This document shows positions 26,646 to 34,959 of a stretch of DNA of 64,000 bases, one piece after another. Source of the stretch: Parahaliea aestuarii (lineage in GTDB: Bacteria; Pseudomonadota; Gammaproteobacteria; Pseudomonadales; Halieaceae); NCBI RefSeq assembly GCF_008064635.1, contig NZ_VRYZ01000007.1, positions 230,503 through 294,502 on the forward strand, written 5' to 3'. The translations under genes were made by a program, and so were the position numbers. The notes below the pieces were generated by a model, which had not been told where the DNA came from, did not search any database, and saw only the letters and a list, made by a program, of their open reading frames with translations. The first letter of the stretch is position 1, and each line of letters begins with the position of its first letter.

Positions 26646-27941
26646 ATGCGGACCACCCGAATCGGCATGAGCCAGGATAAAACGAGTCCCTCACCTTTCA
26701 ATCGCTCCGCCCAACACGATGCCAAGCGAACGGCCATCCTGTCCCAGGCGGCCAAGCTGTTCAATTACAAGGGATCACGGGCTACCACGCTGCAGGACAT
26801 CGCAGCGACGCTGGGCCTGACCAAGACGAGCCTCTACTACTACGTCAAAACCAAGGAAGAACTGATTTACCAGTGCTACATGGCAGCGCTGCAGCATCAC
26901 CTCCGCCAAATGGACGCCATTGAGGAACAGTACAGCCAACCTCTGGAGCGCATTCGCGCTTTCTTCCTCTGCCATTTTGAAAACTGGCTCGCCGCACAAG
27001 AGGGCCGGGGGCCACATATTGCGGCACTGCTGGAAATCGCTTCGCTGAAAGACCCCCACCGCAAAGAGGTAGAAACCGCCTACATCACCATGTTCAAACG
27101 CCTGCGCCAGTATCTGCGCGACGGTGCCAGTGATGGCAGCCTGCGCGCGCTGGAAAGCACCTCGGCCACTCGCGCCATCCTGGGTTCTGTTGACTGGGTT
27201 TTCTCCTGGCTGCACACGGTGGAGCGTGACGGTGTGATGACCATCGCTGCACAGGCCTTTGACGTACTTTGCCACGGGCTCTATCCGGGCCCGGGTGAGT
27301 ACCATGCCAGCGCAAGTAGCGCTGGAGCGGCCCCGACGGCCTACGTGAGGGGGTTCGATCGCGAAGAGCAGAACCGCCTGAAGCAACAGGCTTTTTTCCG
27401 TGCCGGAACCTGGTTTTTCAACAAGCAGGGGTTCAATGGCACATCGCTGGACGAAATCGCCGAACACCTGAACGTTTCCAAAGGTGCCTTCTACTACCAT
27501 ATCAAGAACAAAGAGGACCTGCTCTACCACTGCTATCGCTACTCGCAGGATGCGATCGACCGCATATACAGTGATGCGCGGCAGTTACCCGGCAAGGGCC
27601 TGGAAAAACTCGCCCAGAGTTGCCAGCAGGTCTTCCGGGTGCAGAATTCCGACGACGGGCCGCTGATTCGCTACAACACGATTACCGCCCTGCCGATGAA
27701 CCGGCGCAAGGAAATTCTCGAACGCACCGATGCCTCCAGCGCCTGCTTCGGCGACTTTATTCGCCAAGGCGTACAGGACGGCACGGTACGTGAAGTCGAT
27801 GTCGCCATCGCCCAGCAACTGATCTCAGGCGCCATCAACGCTTCGATGGAAATTGGCCGCTGGCGGCGCGTTGACGACATCGAGAGTGCCGCCAATGACT
27901 ATTTCGACATTTTTTATAATGGCCTGGTGACACGCGCCTGA
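26646..27941 (+). CDS. Tandem TetR-family transcriptional regulator (two TetR units in one chain)
   Basis: A 431-residue protein with two complete TetR-type helix-turn-helix regions: TLQDIAATLGLTKTSLYYYV (about 47-70) and SLDEIAEHLNVSKGAFYYHI (about 270-290), each followed by a helical ligand domain. Ordinary TetR proteins are about 200 residues, so this is a head-to-tail duplication or fusion. A single chain could bind both half-sites of an operator or two operators. It precedes tesB by 27 bases on the same strand and is close to acyl-CoA genes, so acyl-CoA or fatty-acid sensing is a reasonable guess. The start may instead be Met at 26667; neither has a strong Shine-Dalgarno. Confidence 0.88.
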   Translation: MRTTRIGMSQDKTSPSPFNRSAQHDAKRTAILSQAAKLFNYKGSRATTLQDIAATLGLTKTSLYYYVKTKEELIYQCYMAALQHHLRQMDAIEEQYSQPLERIRAFFLCHFENWLAAQEGRGPHIAALLEIASLKDPHRKEVETAYITMFKRLRQYLRDGASDGSLRALESTSATRAILGSVDWVFSWLHTVERDGVMTIAAQAFDVLCHGLYPGPGEYHASASSAGAAPTAYVRGFDREEQNRLKQQAFFRAGTWFFNKQGFNGTSLDEIAEHLNVSKGAFYYHIKNKEDLLYHCYRYSQDAIDRIYSDARQLPGKGLEKLAQSCQQVFRVQNSDDGPLIRYNTITALPMNRRKEILERTDASSACFGDFIRQGVQDGTVREVDVAIAQQLISGAINASMEIGRWRRVDDIESAANDYFDIFYNGLVTRA

Positions 27942-27968
27942 GCCTTCAGCCAACCGACGGAGCCACAC

Positions 27969-28832
27969 TTGACCGAGCTGCTGGACAAACTGATCAGCCA
28001 ACTGGAAATCGAGCGCATCGATCGCTTTCTGTTTCTGGGCAGGAGCCCGAAGTTTCCACCCCGGGTTTTTGGGGGCCAGGTACTGGCACAGGCGCTCTAT
28101 GCCGCGAGTCAGACCGTGGACAGCGAACGCCTGGTGCACTCCATGCACGGTTACTTCTTGCGCCCCGGCGATCCATCCCGACAGCTGGTTTACGAAGTTG
28201 ACCCCATCCGCGATGGCGGTAGTTTCACCACCCGCCGGGTCGTCGCCAAACAGAATGGCGTGGCCATCTTCAACACCGCCCTGTCTTTCCAGGCAGAGGA
28301 GGACGGCTTGGAACACCAGTCGACAGCGCCAGAGGTCATCGCCCCGGAAGAGCTTGAGACAGACGCCGAGTACTGGACCCGGATGGCCGAGGAGCGACCC
28401 GGACTGGTGCACGACGGCATGATGATGCAACCCATCGAGCGCCGGCCGGTGCTGCGCCGGGATTTCGACAATCCGGAACCTACCGAGCCGATACAGCACT
28501 ACTGGTTCCGTGTGCCTGCCGACATTGGCGACAATCCGGTACGACACCGTATGTTGCTGGCCTATATGTCGGATTTCGCCCTGCTCGGTACCGCCATGTT
28601 GCCCCACCCCTACAGCGGTCGAACTCCGGGTATGCAGGTAGCCAGCCTCGATCACGCCATCTGGTTCCACCGCCAGGCTCGGGTCGACGATTTCCTGCTC
28701 TATACCATGGACAGTCCGGCTGCCGGCGGTGGTCGGGGATTCAGCCGCGGCAGTTTCTATACGCGGGACGGTGTGTTGATCGCCTCAACGGCACAGGAAT
28801 CCCTGCAGCGAGTACCACGTAGCAAAGACTAG
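27969..28832 (+). CDS. tesB: Acyl-CoA thioesterase II
   Basis: Double-hotdog thioesterase that releases free fatty acids from acyl-CoAs. The 287-residue protein contains the family blocks PRVFGGQVLAQALYAA, HSMHGYFLRPGD, DPIRDGGSFTTRRV and the catalytic-region Asp in SLDHAIWFH, ending FSRGSFYTRDGVLIAS. It starts at TTG 27969 with GGAG six bases upstream. It is probably co-transcribed with the double-TetR regulator, and its end overlaps by four bases the convergent histidine-phosphatase gene. Confidence 0.93.
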   Translation: MTELLDKLISQLEIERIDRFLFLGRSPKFPPRVFGGQVLAQALYAASQTVDSERLVHSMHGYFLRPGDPSRQLVYEVDPIRDGGSFTTRRVVAKQNGVAIFNTALSFQAEEDGLEHQSTAPEVIAPEELETDAEYWTRMAEERPGLVHDGMMMQPIERRPVLRRDFDNPEPTEPIQHYWFRVPADIGDNPVRHRMLLAYMSDFALLGTAMLPHPYSGRTPGMQVASLDHAIWFHRQARVDDFLLYTMDSPAAGGGRGFSRGSFYTRDGVLIASTAQESLQRVPRSKD

Positions 28833-29380
28833 TTCACCAGGGTCTGCAAACTGCGCCCGAGAGATGTCAGCTTCAGCCTGCCGCCATCCAGGCGTAACTC
28901 GGTAACCGAGGCGTTATCAGGCCAGAAACTCAGCACCTCATCACGTCCTTCAGCCTCTGCAACTGCCGCGTTGATTACCAGGAAGTGAGTGAAGACAACC
29001 GTCGGGTGCTGCAGACCTTGCAGGCCCGCCACAATAGCCCGACGCCACTGCCACAGGGACTCCGGCTGAGCCGACCACTGTTGCCGCATAAACTCCCTGA
29101 GCCAATGCCTGCGCTGATGCATGGCGACCGGTGCGGGGACCTCGCTGTAAGCCTGATCAATACTTAATGGCAGGCCACAGATTTCCAGCAGTGGCGCTGC
29201 GGTCTCGACCGCTCTTGCCCTGGGGCTGCTGGCAATTCGCCAGCTGGCGTCTATCCGTGTACCCAGTTCCTCCGCAGTTGTACCCGCCTGCTGTCGGCCA
29301 AGTTCACTCAAACCGGGGTCTTCGTGCTGCCCCCACTCGGCTGCCGCCTCGCCGTGGCGCACCAGCAGAATAGCCGTCAC
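28829..29380 (-). CDS. Histidine phosphatase (phosphoglycerate-mutase superfamily), short form
   Basis: A 183-residue protein with the catalytic RHGE motif at the N-terminus (LLVRHGEA), the SSPRARAVETA segment and the second catalytic His in VVFTHFLVIN. It starts at GTG 29380, whose GTGA overlaps the TGA of the preceding phosphatase, a sign of translational coupling. The substrate is unknown; SixA-like or small-molecule phosphatases have this form. Two unlike members of this superfamily in tandem are notable. Confidence 0.87.
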   Translation of the reverse strand: MTAILLVRHGEAAAEWGQHEDPGLSELGRQQAGTTAEELGTRIDASWRIASSPRARAVETAAPLLEICGLPLSIDQAYSEVPAPVAMHQRRHWLREFMRQQWSAQPESLWQWRRAIVAGLQGLQHPTVVFTHFLVINAAVAEAEGRDEVLSFWPDNASVTELRLDGGRLKLTSLGRSLQTLVN

Positions 29381-30084
29381 CGGTAGGTCACCAGGTTCTC
29401 GCCCTCGGCGAGTCCCATCATCTGCAGAAAAGAGCGGTCATTGAAATAGGACAGGGAAACCTTGTCGCCACTGTAGAAGAGCTGGGTTACCGAGCAGTTG
29501 AAGATCGGCTCGTAGAAACGGTAGGTATGTTCTCCACCGAGTCCAAGCACCTGTGCGACGGCTGTGGCAATGGTGCCGCCGGAAGTAAACACGGCCACGG
29601 TTTTGCCGGCGCCCTGCTCCCTCATCAACTCGGCAATAGCGTCACGCACGCCACTGGAATAGTCTGCCCAGCTCTGGATGCCCGGGTGCTGGCAGTCGGG
29701 GGAAACCCAGTGATTGAAGACGGCCTCGATCACCTTCTGGTAATCCTTGCTCTCGCTCAACCCCCTGTCCATCAACGCCTTGAGACGGACGTTGCTTTTC
29801 ACCAGTTCCGGCACCAGATGCTCAACCTGCTCATCGTTGCGCACTTCGTTGAAACGCGGATCAATGTGATACGGCACCTCGCCCGGCTGGCTGGCCAGTG
29901 CCAGTTGGGCTGTTTCCCGCTGGCGCAGCAAGTCGCCACTGTAGGCCGCGTCCAGGTGAATCCCGTGGTCGGCAAGGTAACGCCCCATGGCAGTTGCCTG
30001 ACGGCAGCCCAGATCCGACAGTTTGTCGTAATCGTCGGCGCCAAAGGATGCCTGGCCGTGGCGAATCAGGTACAGCGTGGCCAT
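29377..30084 (-). CDS. Histidine phosphatase (phosphoglycerate-mutase superfamily), long form
   Basis: A 235-residue phosphatase with LIRHGQASFG at the start, the YSGDLLRQRETAQ segment and the second His position replaced within AVFTSGGTIA, where many members have THG. The lack of His there may weaken activity or mark a subfamily. Its ATG overlaps the aceK stop by one base (TAATG). Possible targets are phosphoserine proteins or sugar phosphates; I cannot choose. Confidence 0.86.
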   Translation of the reverse strand: MATLYLIRHGQASFGADDYDKLSDLGCRQATAMGRYLADHGIHLDAAYSGDLLRQRETAQLALASQPGEVPYHIDPRFNEVRNDEQVEHLVPELVKSNVRLKALMDRGLSESKDYQKVIEAVFNHWVSPDCQHPGIQSWADYSSGVRDAIAELMREQGAGKTVAVFTSGGTIATAVAQVLGLGGEHTYRFYEPIFNCSVTQLFYSGDKVSLSYFNDRSFLQMMGLAEGENLVTYR

Positions 30085-31862
30085 TACACAGCCTCGGGCA
30101 AGTTCAGCGCTTCCCGCGGGAAACGCAGTTTGCGACGATAGGGGAAGAAATCCTCGATATGCCCCTGGCGGATACGTTCCTGCAATCCCTGCCAGAAGGC
30201 GACTTCGTAAATATCACTGTGCATGGCGTCGAACACTTTCCTCGCGCGTTGGTTACCGGAGAAGAACAGGCGAAATTCCTCCGGAAAAATGTCGTTGGGC
30301 CCCACGGTGTACCAGGGCTTGCTGGCCAGTTCCTCAGCCTCGCTGCGGGGAGCCGGAATCTTGCGAAAGTTGCAGTCCATCAATGGCTGGATTTCATCGT
30401 AGTCATAGAACACAACCCGGCCGTGACGGGTGACGCCAAAATTCTTCAACAGCATGTCGCCGGGAAAGATATTGGCAGCGGCCAGTTGCTTGATGGCATT
30501 GCCATACTCATCCATGACAGCCGCGATCTGCTCATCGCTAGCATCCTGCAGATAGAGGTTGAGGGGCGTCATGCGCCGCTCCACATAGACGTGCTTGATA
30601 ATCAAGGCTTTGCCGTGCTCTTCGATAAGCGACGGAGCAACCTTACGCAACTCGTCCATCAACTCTTCCGAGAAACGCTCACGGGCAAAGGCGAGATTGG
30701 TGAACTCCTGGGTATCTGCCATGCGCCCCGCCCTGTCCCAGCGCTTTACCAGCCGGTACTTGGCTTTCACTTGCTCGTGGGTCATTTCCTTGGGCGGGGT
30801 GAAGCGGTCCTTGATGATTTTGAAAACAAAATCGTAGGACGGCATAGTAAATACACTCATCACCATGCCCTTGATTCCCGGGGCGATAATGAACTGGTCT
30901 GTGGTGCGGGTCATATGCCGGTAGGCACAGCGGTGATAGTAGGTTTTGCCGTGTTTGTTGTAGCCCATCGCGCTGTAGATTTCCGAAATGGGCTTGGCGG
31001 GCATCAATTGCTGCAGGAACAGAACATACTGGGACGGAATACTCGCATCCACCATGAAATAGGAGCGGGTAAAACTGAACAGCACGCTGCACTTGTCGGC
31101 CCCGAACAGCACCGTGTCGACAAAAACCTCCGCTTCCTCGCTGGCGTTCTGCATCAGCGGGAACACAATCGGCATGGAGTCCGATCCGGCGGCGATACGC
31201 CCTACGATGTAGGCACCTTTGTTGCGGAAAAAGTGATGCTCCAGCATCTGGAACTCCAGCCCGTCGCGGCTGAGGTCAAAGCGTGGCGCCAGAAAATTTT
31301 CAATGGCGTCGACGATAAAGCCGATGTCCCGCTCCAGATTCTCGTAGGGCAGGCTGAAGGCGTAGTCGGCAAAGAGATTCTGCAAAAGCGCTGGCAGTGA
31401 GCCTTCCAGGGGATAGCGCCGCACCACCTTGCGGAAATCGGACGGCGGCATATCGCCCTGGGGCGAGAACACAAAAGCATGCTCATCGCGGATCTTGCGA
31501 TGTTTAAATACCGCGCAGTAGACCGAGTTAAAAAACGTTTCGGCCATCTCGAAGTTGTTGTGCCCTTCAATCAGCCCGGCGTAAACAGCCTTGGTGTCCG
31601 TCCAGAACTGGTAGTCGCGCAACTGGTCGCCGGCGATCAGTTCAACCACATCCAGCACCGCCGTGGTCTTGGCCTTGTACAGATCAATCCGCTCGATCGA
31701 TGAGGCGTGCATACCGTGCCAATCGGCATTTTCAAAGCGGGTGCGAGCGGCCAGGGTCACATTCTGGAATTCGGCGAAGTAGGACTCAAAGCCGTTGAGA
31801 ATACTGCGGGCAAAACGCTCCTTCTTCTCCGCCTGGCTGACATCCAGTAGTTCAACCGACAT
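30084..31862 (-). CDS. aceK: Isocitrate dehydrogenase kinase/phosphatase
   Basis: Bifunctional enzyme that phosphorylates and dephosphorylates isocitrate dehydrogenase, directing carbon to the glyoxylate bypass during growth on acetate or fatty acids. The 592-residue protein has the AceK blocks FVFSPQGDMPPSDF, the ATP site AAGSDSMPIVFPL and the C-terminal NIFPGDMLLKNFG and VFYDYDEI (kinase active site). ATG 31862 follows GAGTGA at good spacing; a GTG at 31874 directly after the SDR stop is an alternative. Normally aceK follows aceA/aceB. Here it lies inside an acyl-CoA dehydrogenase/LLM/SDR run, so its expression may be tied to lipid breakdown. Confidence 0.95.
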   Translation of the reverse strand: MSVELLDVSQAEKKERFARSILNGFESYFAEFQNVTLAARTRFENADWHGMHASSIERIDLYKAKTTAVLDVVELIAGDQLRDYQFWTDTKAVYAGLIEGHNNFEMAETFFNSVYCAVFKHRKIRDEHAFVFSPQGDMPPSDFRKVVRRYPLEGSLPALLQNLFADYAFSLPYENLERDIGFIVDAIENFLAPRFDLSRDGLEFQMLEHHFFRNKGAYIVGRIAAGSDSMPIVFPLMQNASEEAEVFVDTVLFGADKCSVLFSFTRSYFMVDASIPSQYVLFLQQLMPAKPISEIYSAMGYNKHGKTYYHRCAYRHMTRTTDQFIIAPGIKGMVMSVFTMPSYDFVFKIIKDRFTPPKEMTHEQVKAKYRLVKRWDRAGRMADTQEFTNLAFARERFSEELMDELRKVAPSLIEEHGKALIIKHVYVERRMTPLNLYLQDASDEQIAAVMDEYGNAIKQLAAANIFPGDMLLKNFGVTRHGRVVFYDYDEIQPLMDCNFRKIPAPRSEAEELASKPWYTVGPNDIFPEEFRLFFSGNQRARKVFDAMHSDIYEVAFWQGLQERIRQGHIEDFFPYRRKLRFPREALNLPEAV

Positions 31863-31874
31863 CAAGACATTCAC

Positions 31875-32666
31875 TCACAGTTTGGGGTTGCCGAATTTCC
31901 GTCTCAGTTTGCGCATGCCGCCCAGCCAGCGATCGTAATTGGCTGCCTTGTGGGCGCGGTAATCGGCCACTTCCTTGTGTGGCAGGATCAGGAAATTCTC
32001 CTCCGCCAGCCCTTCGATGACAGCCTGGGCCACCTGCTCTGGCGTGATCACGCCATCCACGCCCGCCGTACCACCGTCTTTATTCTCACCAATCATCCGT
32101 GTAGCCACCGCCTGCGGGCACAGTGCCGATACCTTGATACCCTGATCACCGTGGGTAATAGCCAGGGCCTCGGCAAAACCGATGGCAGCGTGCTTGGTAG
32201 TCGAGTACGCAGCGTCACCTACCTGGTTCAGCAGTCCCGCCGCAGAAGCCGTATTCAGGAAATAGCCCTCACCCCGCTCTATCATGCCCGGCAGGCAGGC
32301 CCTGGCAGCGTAGACGTGGGACATGACATGAATATCCCACATGGCCTGCCAGGTCTCGTTGGGGGCCGAGGTCGCCCACCAGGGCTCGCCATCACCGGCG
32401 ATAATCCCGGCGTTGCTGCAGAACAAATCAATGCGGCCGTGCTTTTGCTCGACGGCGTTTACCATGGCAGCGATCTGCGCTTCGTCGCGCACATCCACAC
32501 CAAAGGCCTCACCGCCGATGGCATTGGCGACGACAGCGGCGTTGTCTTTCTCCATATCCGCCACCACCACGCAGGCGGCACCTTCGCTGGCAAAGCGCTC
32601 ACACAGCGCCTTGCCAATGCCGTTGGCACCACCGGTCACGACGATGACTTTGCCCTGTACCTGCAT
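31875..32666 (-). CDS. SDR family oxidoreductase
   Basis: A 263-residue short-chain dehydrogenase/reductase. It has a classical Rossmann motif (TGGANGIGK), the NAG stretch (CSNAGIIAG), the Ser of LNTASAAG, and YSTTKHA supplying the catalytic Tyr and Lys. The acidic residue after beta-strand 2 (VVADME) suggests NAD(H) preference. Its ATG overlaps the stop of the upstream LLM gene (TGATG), so the two are coupled. Substrate unknown, probably a hydroxyacyl or terpenoid/steroid alcohol judged from the neighbouring acyl-CoA genes. Confidence 0.9.
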   Translation of the reverse strand: MQVQGKVIVVTGGANGIGKALCERFASEGAACVVVADMEKDNAAVVANAIGGEAFGVDVRDEAQIAAMVNAVEQKHGRIDLFCSNAGIIAGDGEPWWATSAPNETWQAMWDIHVMSHVYAARACLPGMIERGEGYFLNTASAAGLLNQVGDAAYSTTKHAAIGFAEALAITHGDQGIKVSALCPQAVATRMIGENKDGGTAGVDGVITPEQVAQAVIEGLAEENFLILPHKEVADYRAHKAANYDRWLGGMRKLRRKFGNPKL

Positions 32667-33706
32667 CAGAGCAGCTCCTTGGCAAATAGTTCAAGCACAG
32701 CAGTGTCATGAACGCCGAGCAGCATGGTACCCACCTCACCGCGTTTACCGGCTTCGCGCCAGGGCGCGAGGCGCTCGATGATGCGCTCCTTCGGACCTAC
32801 CAGAGCAACTTCATCGAGCAGTTCGTTGGGCACTAACGCCTCGGCTTCTGCCTTCTTGCCTGACAGGTAGAGCTCCTGAATCCGCTGGGCGGCATCGCCG
32901 TAGCCCAGGCGCGTGGCGTAATCGTTGTAGAAGTTCTTGTCCTTGGCACCCATACCGCCGATGTACAGGGCCAGCCAGGGGCGCAGGGAGTCGTAGGCGG
33001 CGTCGAGATCGTCGTTCATTGCCACCGACACGAAGGGCGCCACGTCGAAGTTTTCCAGGCTCTTGCCATTGTCGGCCTTGTCGAAACCCTTCTGGATATG
33101 CTCACCCAGGACATCGAATTTATTCGGATCCATCCACACCGGGAAGACGCCGTCGGCCACCTCGCCAGCGCAGCGCAGCCCCGCTGGCGTGATGGATGCC
33201 GTGTAGATAGGGATGTCCGGGCTGCCCGCCAGAATCGACTTGAGCGGCTTGCCAAGGCCTGTGGTTCCGGGCCCTTTTTTGGGCAGCTGGTACATCTCGC
33301 CATCAAACTCCACCGGGCCGTCACGCTCCATGATCTTGCGCATGATCTGGATGTATTCACGGGTGCGCGTCACCGGCTTGCCGTAGGGCACGCCATGCCA
33401 GCCTTCCACTACCTGCGGGCCGGATGCCCCGAGGCCGACGATAAAGCGGCCACCGGACAGCTGGTCCAGTGACATGGCAGTCATTGCGCACATGGCGGGA
33501 CTGCGGGCCGGCATCTGCATAATCGCCGTGCCCACGCGAATTTTGCTGGTATTGGCGAGGACCCAGGTGGCGGTGGTCACGGCATCGTTACCGTAGGCCT
33601 CGGCTGTCCACACGGAGTCATAGCCCATGGTTTCCGCCTGCTGGATGAGATCCAGGGGCAGGTGAATCTGTTTGCCGGAATAACCGAGCAGGAAGCCTAG
33701 TTTCAT
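32666..33706 (-). CDS. LLM class flavin-dependent oxidoreductase (F420-type)
   Basis: A 346-residue luciferase-like TIM-barrel protein starting MKLGFLLGYSG. The blocks MGYDSVWTAEAYGNDA, RVGTAIMQMPARSPAMCAM and GRFIVGLGASGPQVVEGWHG are those of the group annotated as F420-dependent LLM oxidoreductases. F420 versus FMN use cannot be told, and no F420 biosynthesis gene is in the window. It is coupled to the SDR gene and follows an acyl-CoA dehydrogenase after a 97-base gap with a hairpin. Confidence 0.88.
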   Translation of the reverse strand: MKLGFLLGYSGKQIHLPLDLIQQAETMGYDSVWTAEAYGNDAVTTATWVLANTSKIRVGTAIMQMPARSPAMCAMTAMSLDQLSGGRFIVGLGASGPQVVEGWHGVPYGKPVTRTREYIQIMRKIMERDGPVEFDGEMYQLPKKGPGTTGLGKPLKSILAGSPDIPIYTASITPAGLRCAGEVADGVFPVWMDPNKFDVLGEHIQKGFDKADNGKSLENFDVAPFVSVAMNDDLDAAYDSLRPWLALYIGGMGAKDKNFYNDYATRLGYGDAAQRIQELYLSGKKAEAEALVPNELLDEVALVGPKERIIERLAPWREAGKRGEVGTMLLGVHDTAVLELFAKELL

Positions 33707-33771
33707 TGTTGTGCTCCGGTAGGTGGGCCCTGCGGCCCGTTTCCAGTGGGGTATCTACGTTACGCCCGCTC

Positions 33772-33796
33772 GCGCCCCGGGGCAAACCCGGGGCGC
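33772..33796. other. Perfect 10-bp intercistronic hairpin
   Basis: Arms GCGCCCCGGG and CCCGGGGCGC pair around GCAAA in the gap between the acyl-CoA dehydrogenase and the LLM gene. No T run follows on the minus strand, so it is more likely an RNA-stability or attenuation element than a full terminator. Confidence 0.5.
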
Positions 33797-33803
33797 CGCT
33801 CAA

Positions 33804-34940
33804 TCAGGCGCAACGCAGCTCGTCAAAGCGACCCTGGTGATAGTCACCGTTGCCGAAGGTGGCGTTGATCATCATCAGGCGCTTGGCGTAGTGACCAATG
33901 TCCAACTCGTCGGTCAGGCCCATGCCACCATGCAGCTGGATGGCCTCGCCGTAGATCAGCTTGCCGGCCCGCTCCACCATAACCTTGAGTGCGTGGATAG
34001 TGGCAGGGGCAGAATCAGCGCCCTCCTCCAGTTCGCACACCGCCCGGTACAGCAGGGATTTGGTCTGCTCGTAGGCCATGAAGGTGTCTACCATGCGATG
34101 CTGCAGGGCCTGAAAACTGCCAATAGCGACGCCAAACTGCTTGCGGGTCTTGGTGTACTCGAGGGTCTTGGCATTGAGTTGGGCCATGATACCGAGAGCC
34201 TCGGCGCCAAGGGCGACAATGGCGGACTGCACCACCGGCTCAACCAGCGCCATGCCCGCGCCCGCTTCACCGACCAGCGCACCGGCCGGCACCTCGACGT
34301 TGTCCAGCGTGATATTCGCAACGGTCTGGCCATCCATCTGCTTGTAGGTTTTCACCTCCAGGCCTGTGGCATTGGCCGGCACCAGGAACAAACTGATGCC
34401 ATCAGCGTCGTACTGCTCACCTGACGTACGCGCGCTGACAATCAGCGCATCGGCATTGGCGCCGTTGAAAACGACGACCTTTTCACCGGACAGGCGATAG
34501 CTTTCGCCGTCCCGGGTGGCGCTGGTTTTGACATCGTTCAGTGCGAAGCGGCTCTGCCGTTCCAGGTAGGCAAAGGCACCCTGACAGCTGCCCTCAATCA
34601 CCTTGGGCAGGTATTCAGCCGCGAGTGCGTCGCTGCCGCTGCGCTGCAACAGGCCGCCAAACAGCAGTACCGTGGCCAGGTACGGCTCCAGCACCAGCCC
34701 CTTGCCGAACTCTTCCATCAGCAGCATGGTGTCCACAGGACCGCCACCAAAACCACCGTGCTCTTCGGCAAAGGGCACCGACAGCCAGCCCAGCTCGGCA
34801 AAGGTCTGCCACTGTGCAGCACTCATGCCGGATTCCGAATCGGCGATGGTCCTGCGGGTTTCAATGTCGTAGCTGTCCTGCACGTAGCGGGCGACGCTGT
34901 CGCGCAGCATGCTTTGTTCTTCAGTGAAATCGAAATTCAT
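33804..34940 (-). CDS. Acyl-CoA dehydrogenase, second subunit-like
   Basis: A 378-residue flavoprotein of the acyl-CoA dehydrogenase superfamily, from MNFDFTEEQSMLRDSV. The middle domain (SGEKVVVFNGANADALIV) and C-terminal helical blocks (RKQFGVAIGSFQALQHRMVD, YGEAIQLHGGMGLTDE) are present. The Glu usually found as catalytic base is not evident in QLHGGMG. Paired acyl-CoA dehydrogenases of this kind often form alpha2beta2 enzymes for steroid or branched substrates, and one lies directly upstream. ATG 34940 was chosen; the frame is open to 35093 but overlaps the upstream gene. Confidence 0.93.
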   Translation of the reverse strand: MNFDFTEEQSMLRDSVARYVQDSYDIETRRTIADSESGMSAAQWQTFAELGWLSVPFAEEHGGFGGGPVDTMLLMEEFGKGLVLEPYLATVLLFGGLLQRSGSDALAAEYLPKVIEGSCQGAFAYLERQSRFALNDVKTSATRDGESYRLSGEKVVVFNGANADALIVSARTSGEQYDADGISLFLVPANATGLEVKTYKQMDGQTVANITLDNVEVPAGALVGEAGAGMALVEPVVQSAIVALGAEALGIMAQLNAKTLEYTKTRKQFGVAIGSFQALQHRMVDTFMAYEQTKSLLYRAVCELEEGADSAPATIHALKVMVERAGKLIYGEAIQLHGGMGLTDELDIGHYAKRLMMINATFGNGDYHQGRFDELRCA

Positions 34941-34959
34941 GACGTAGTTTCCCCCGTGC

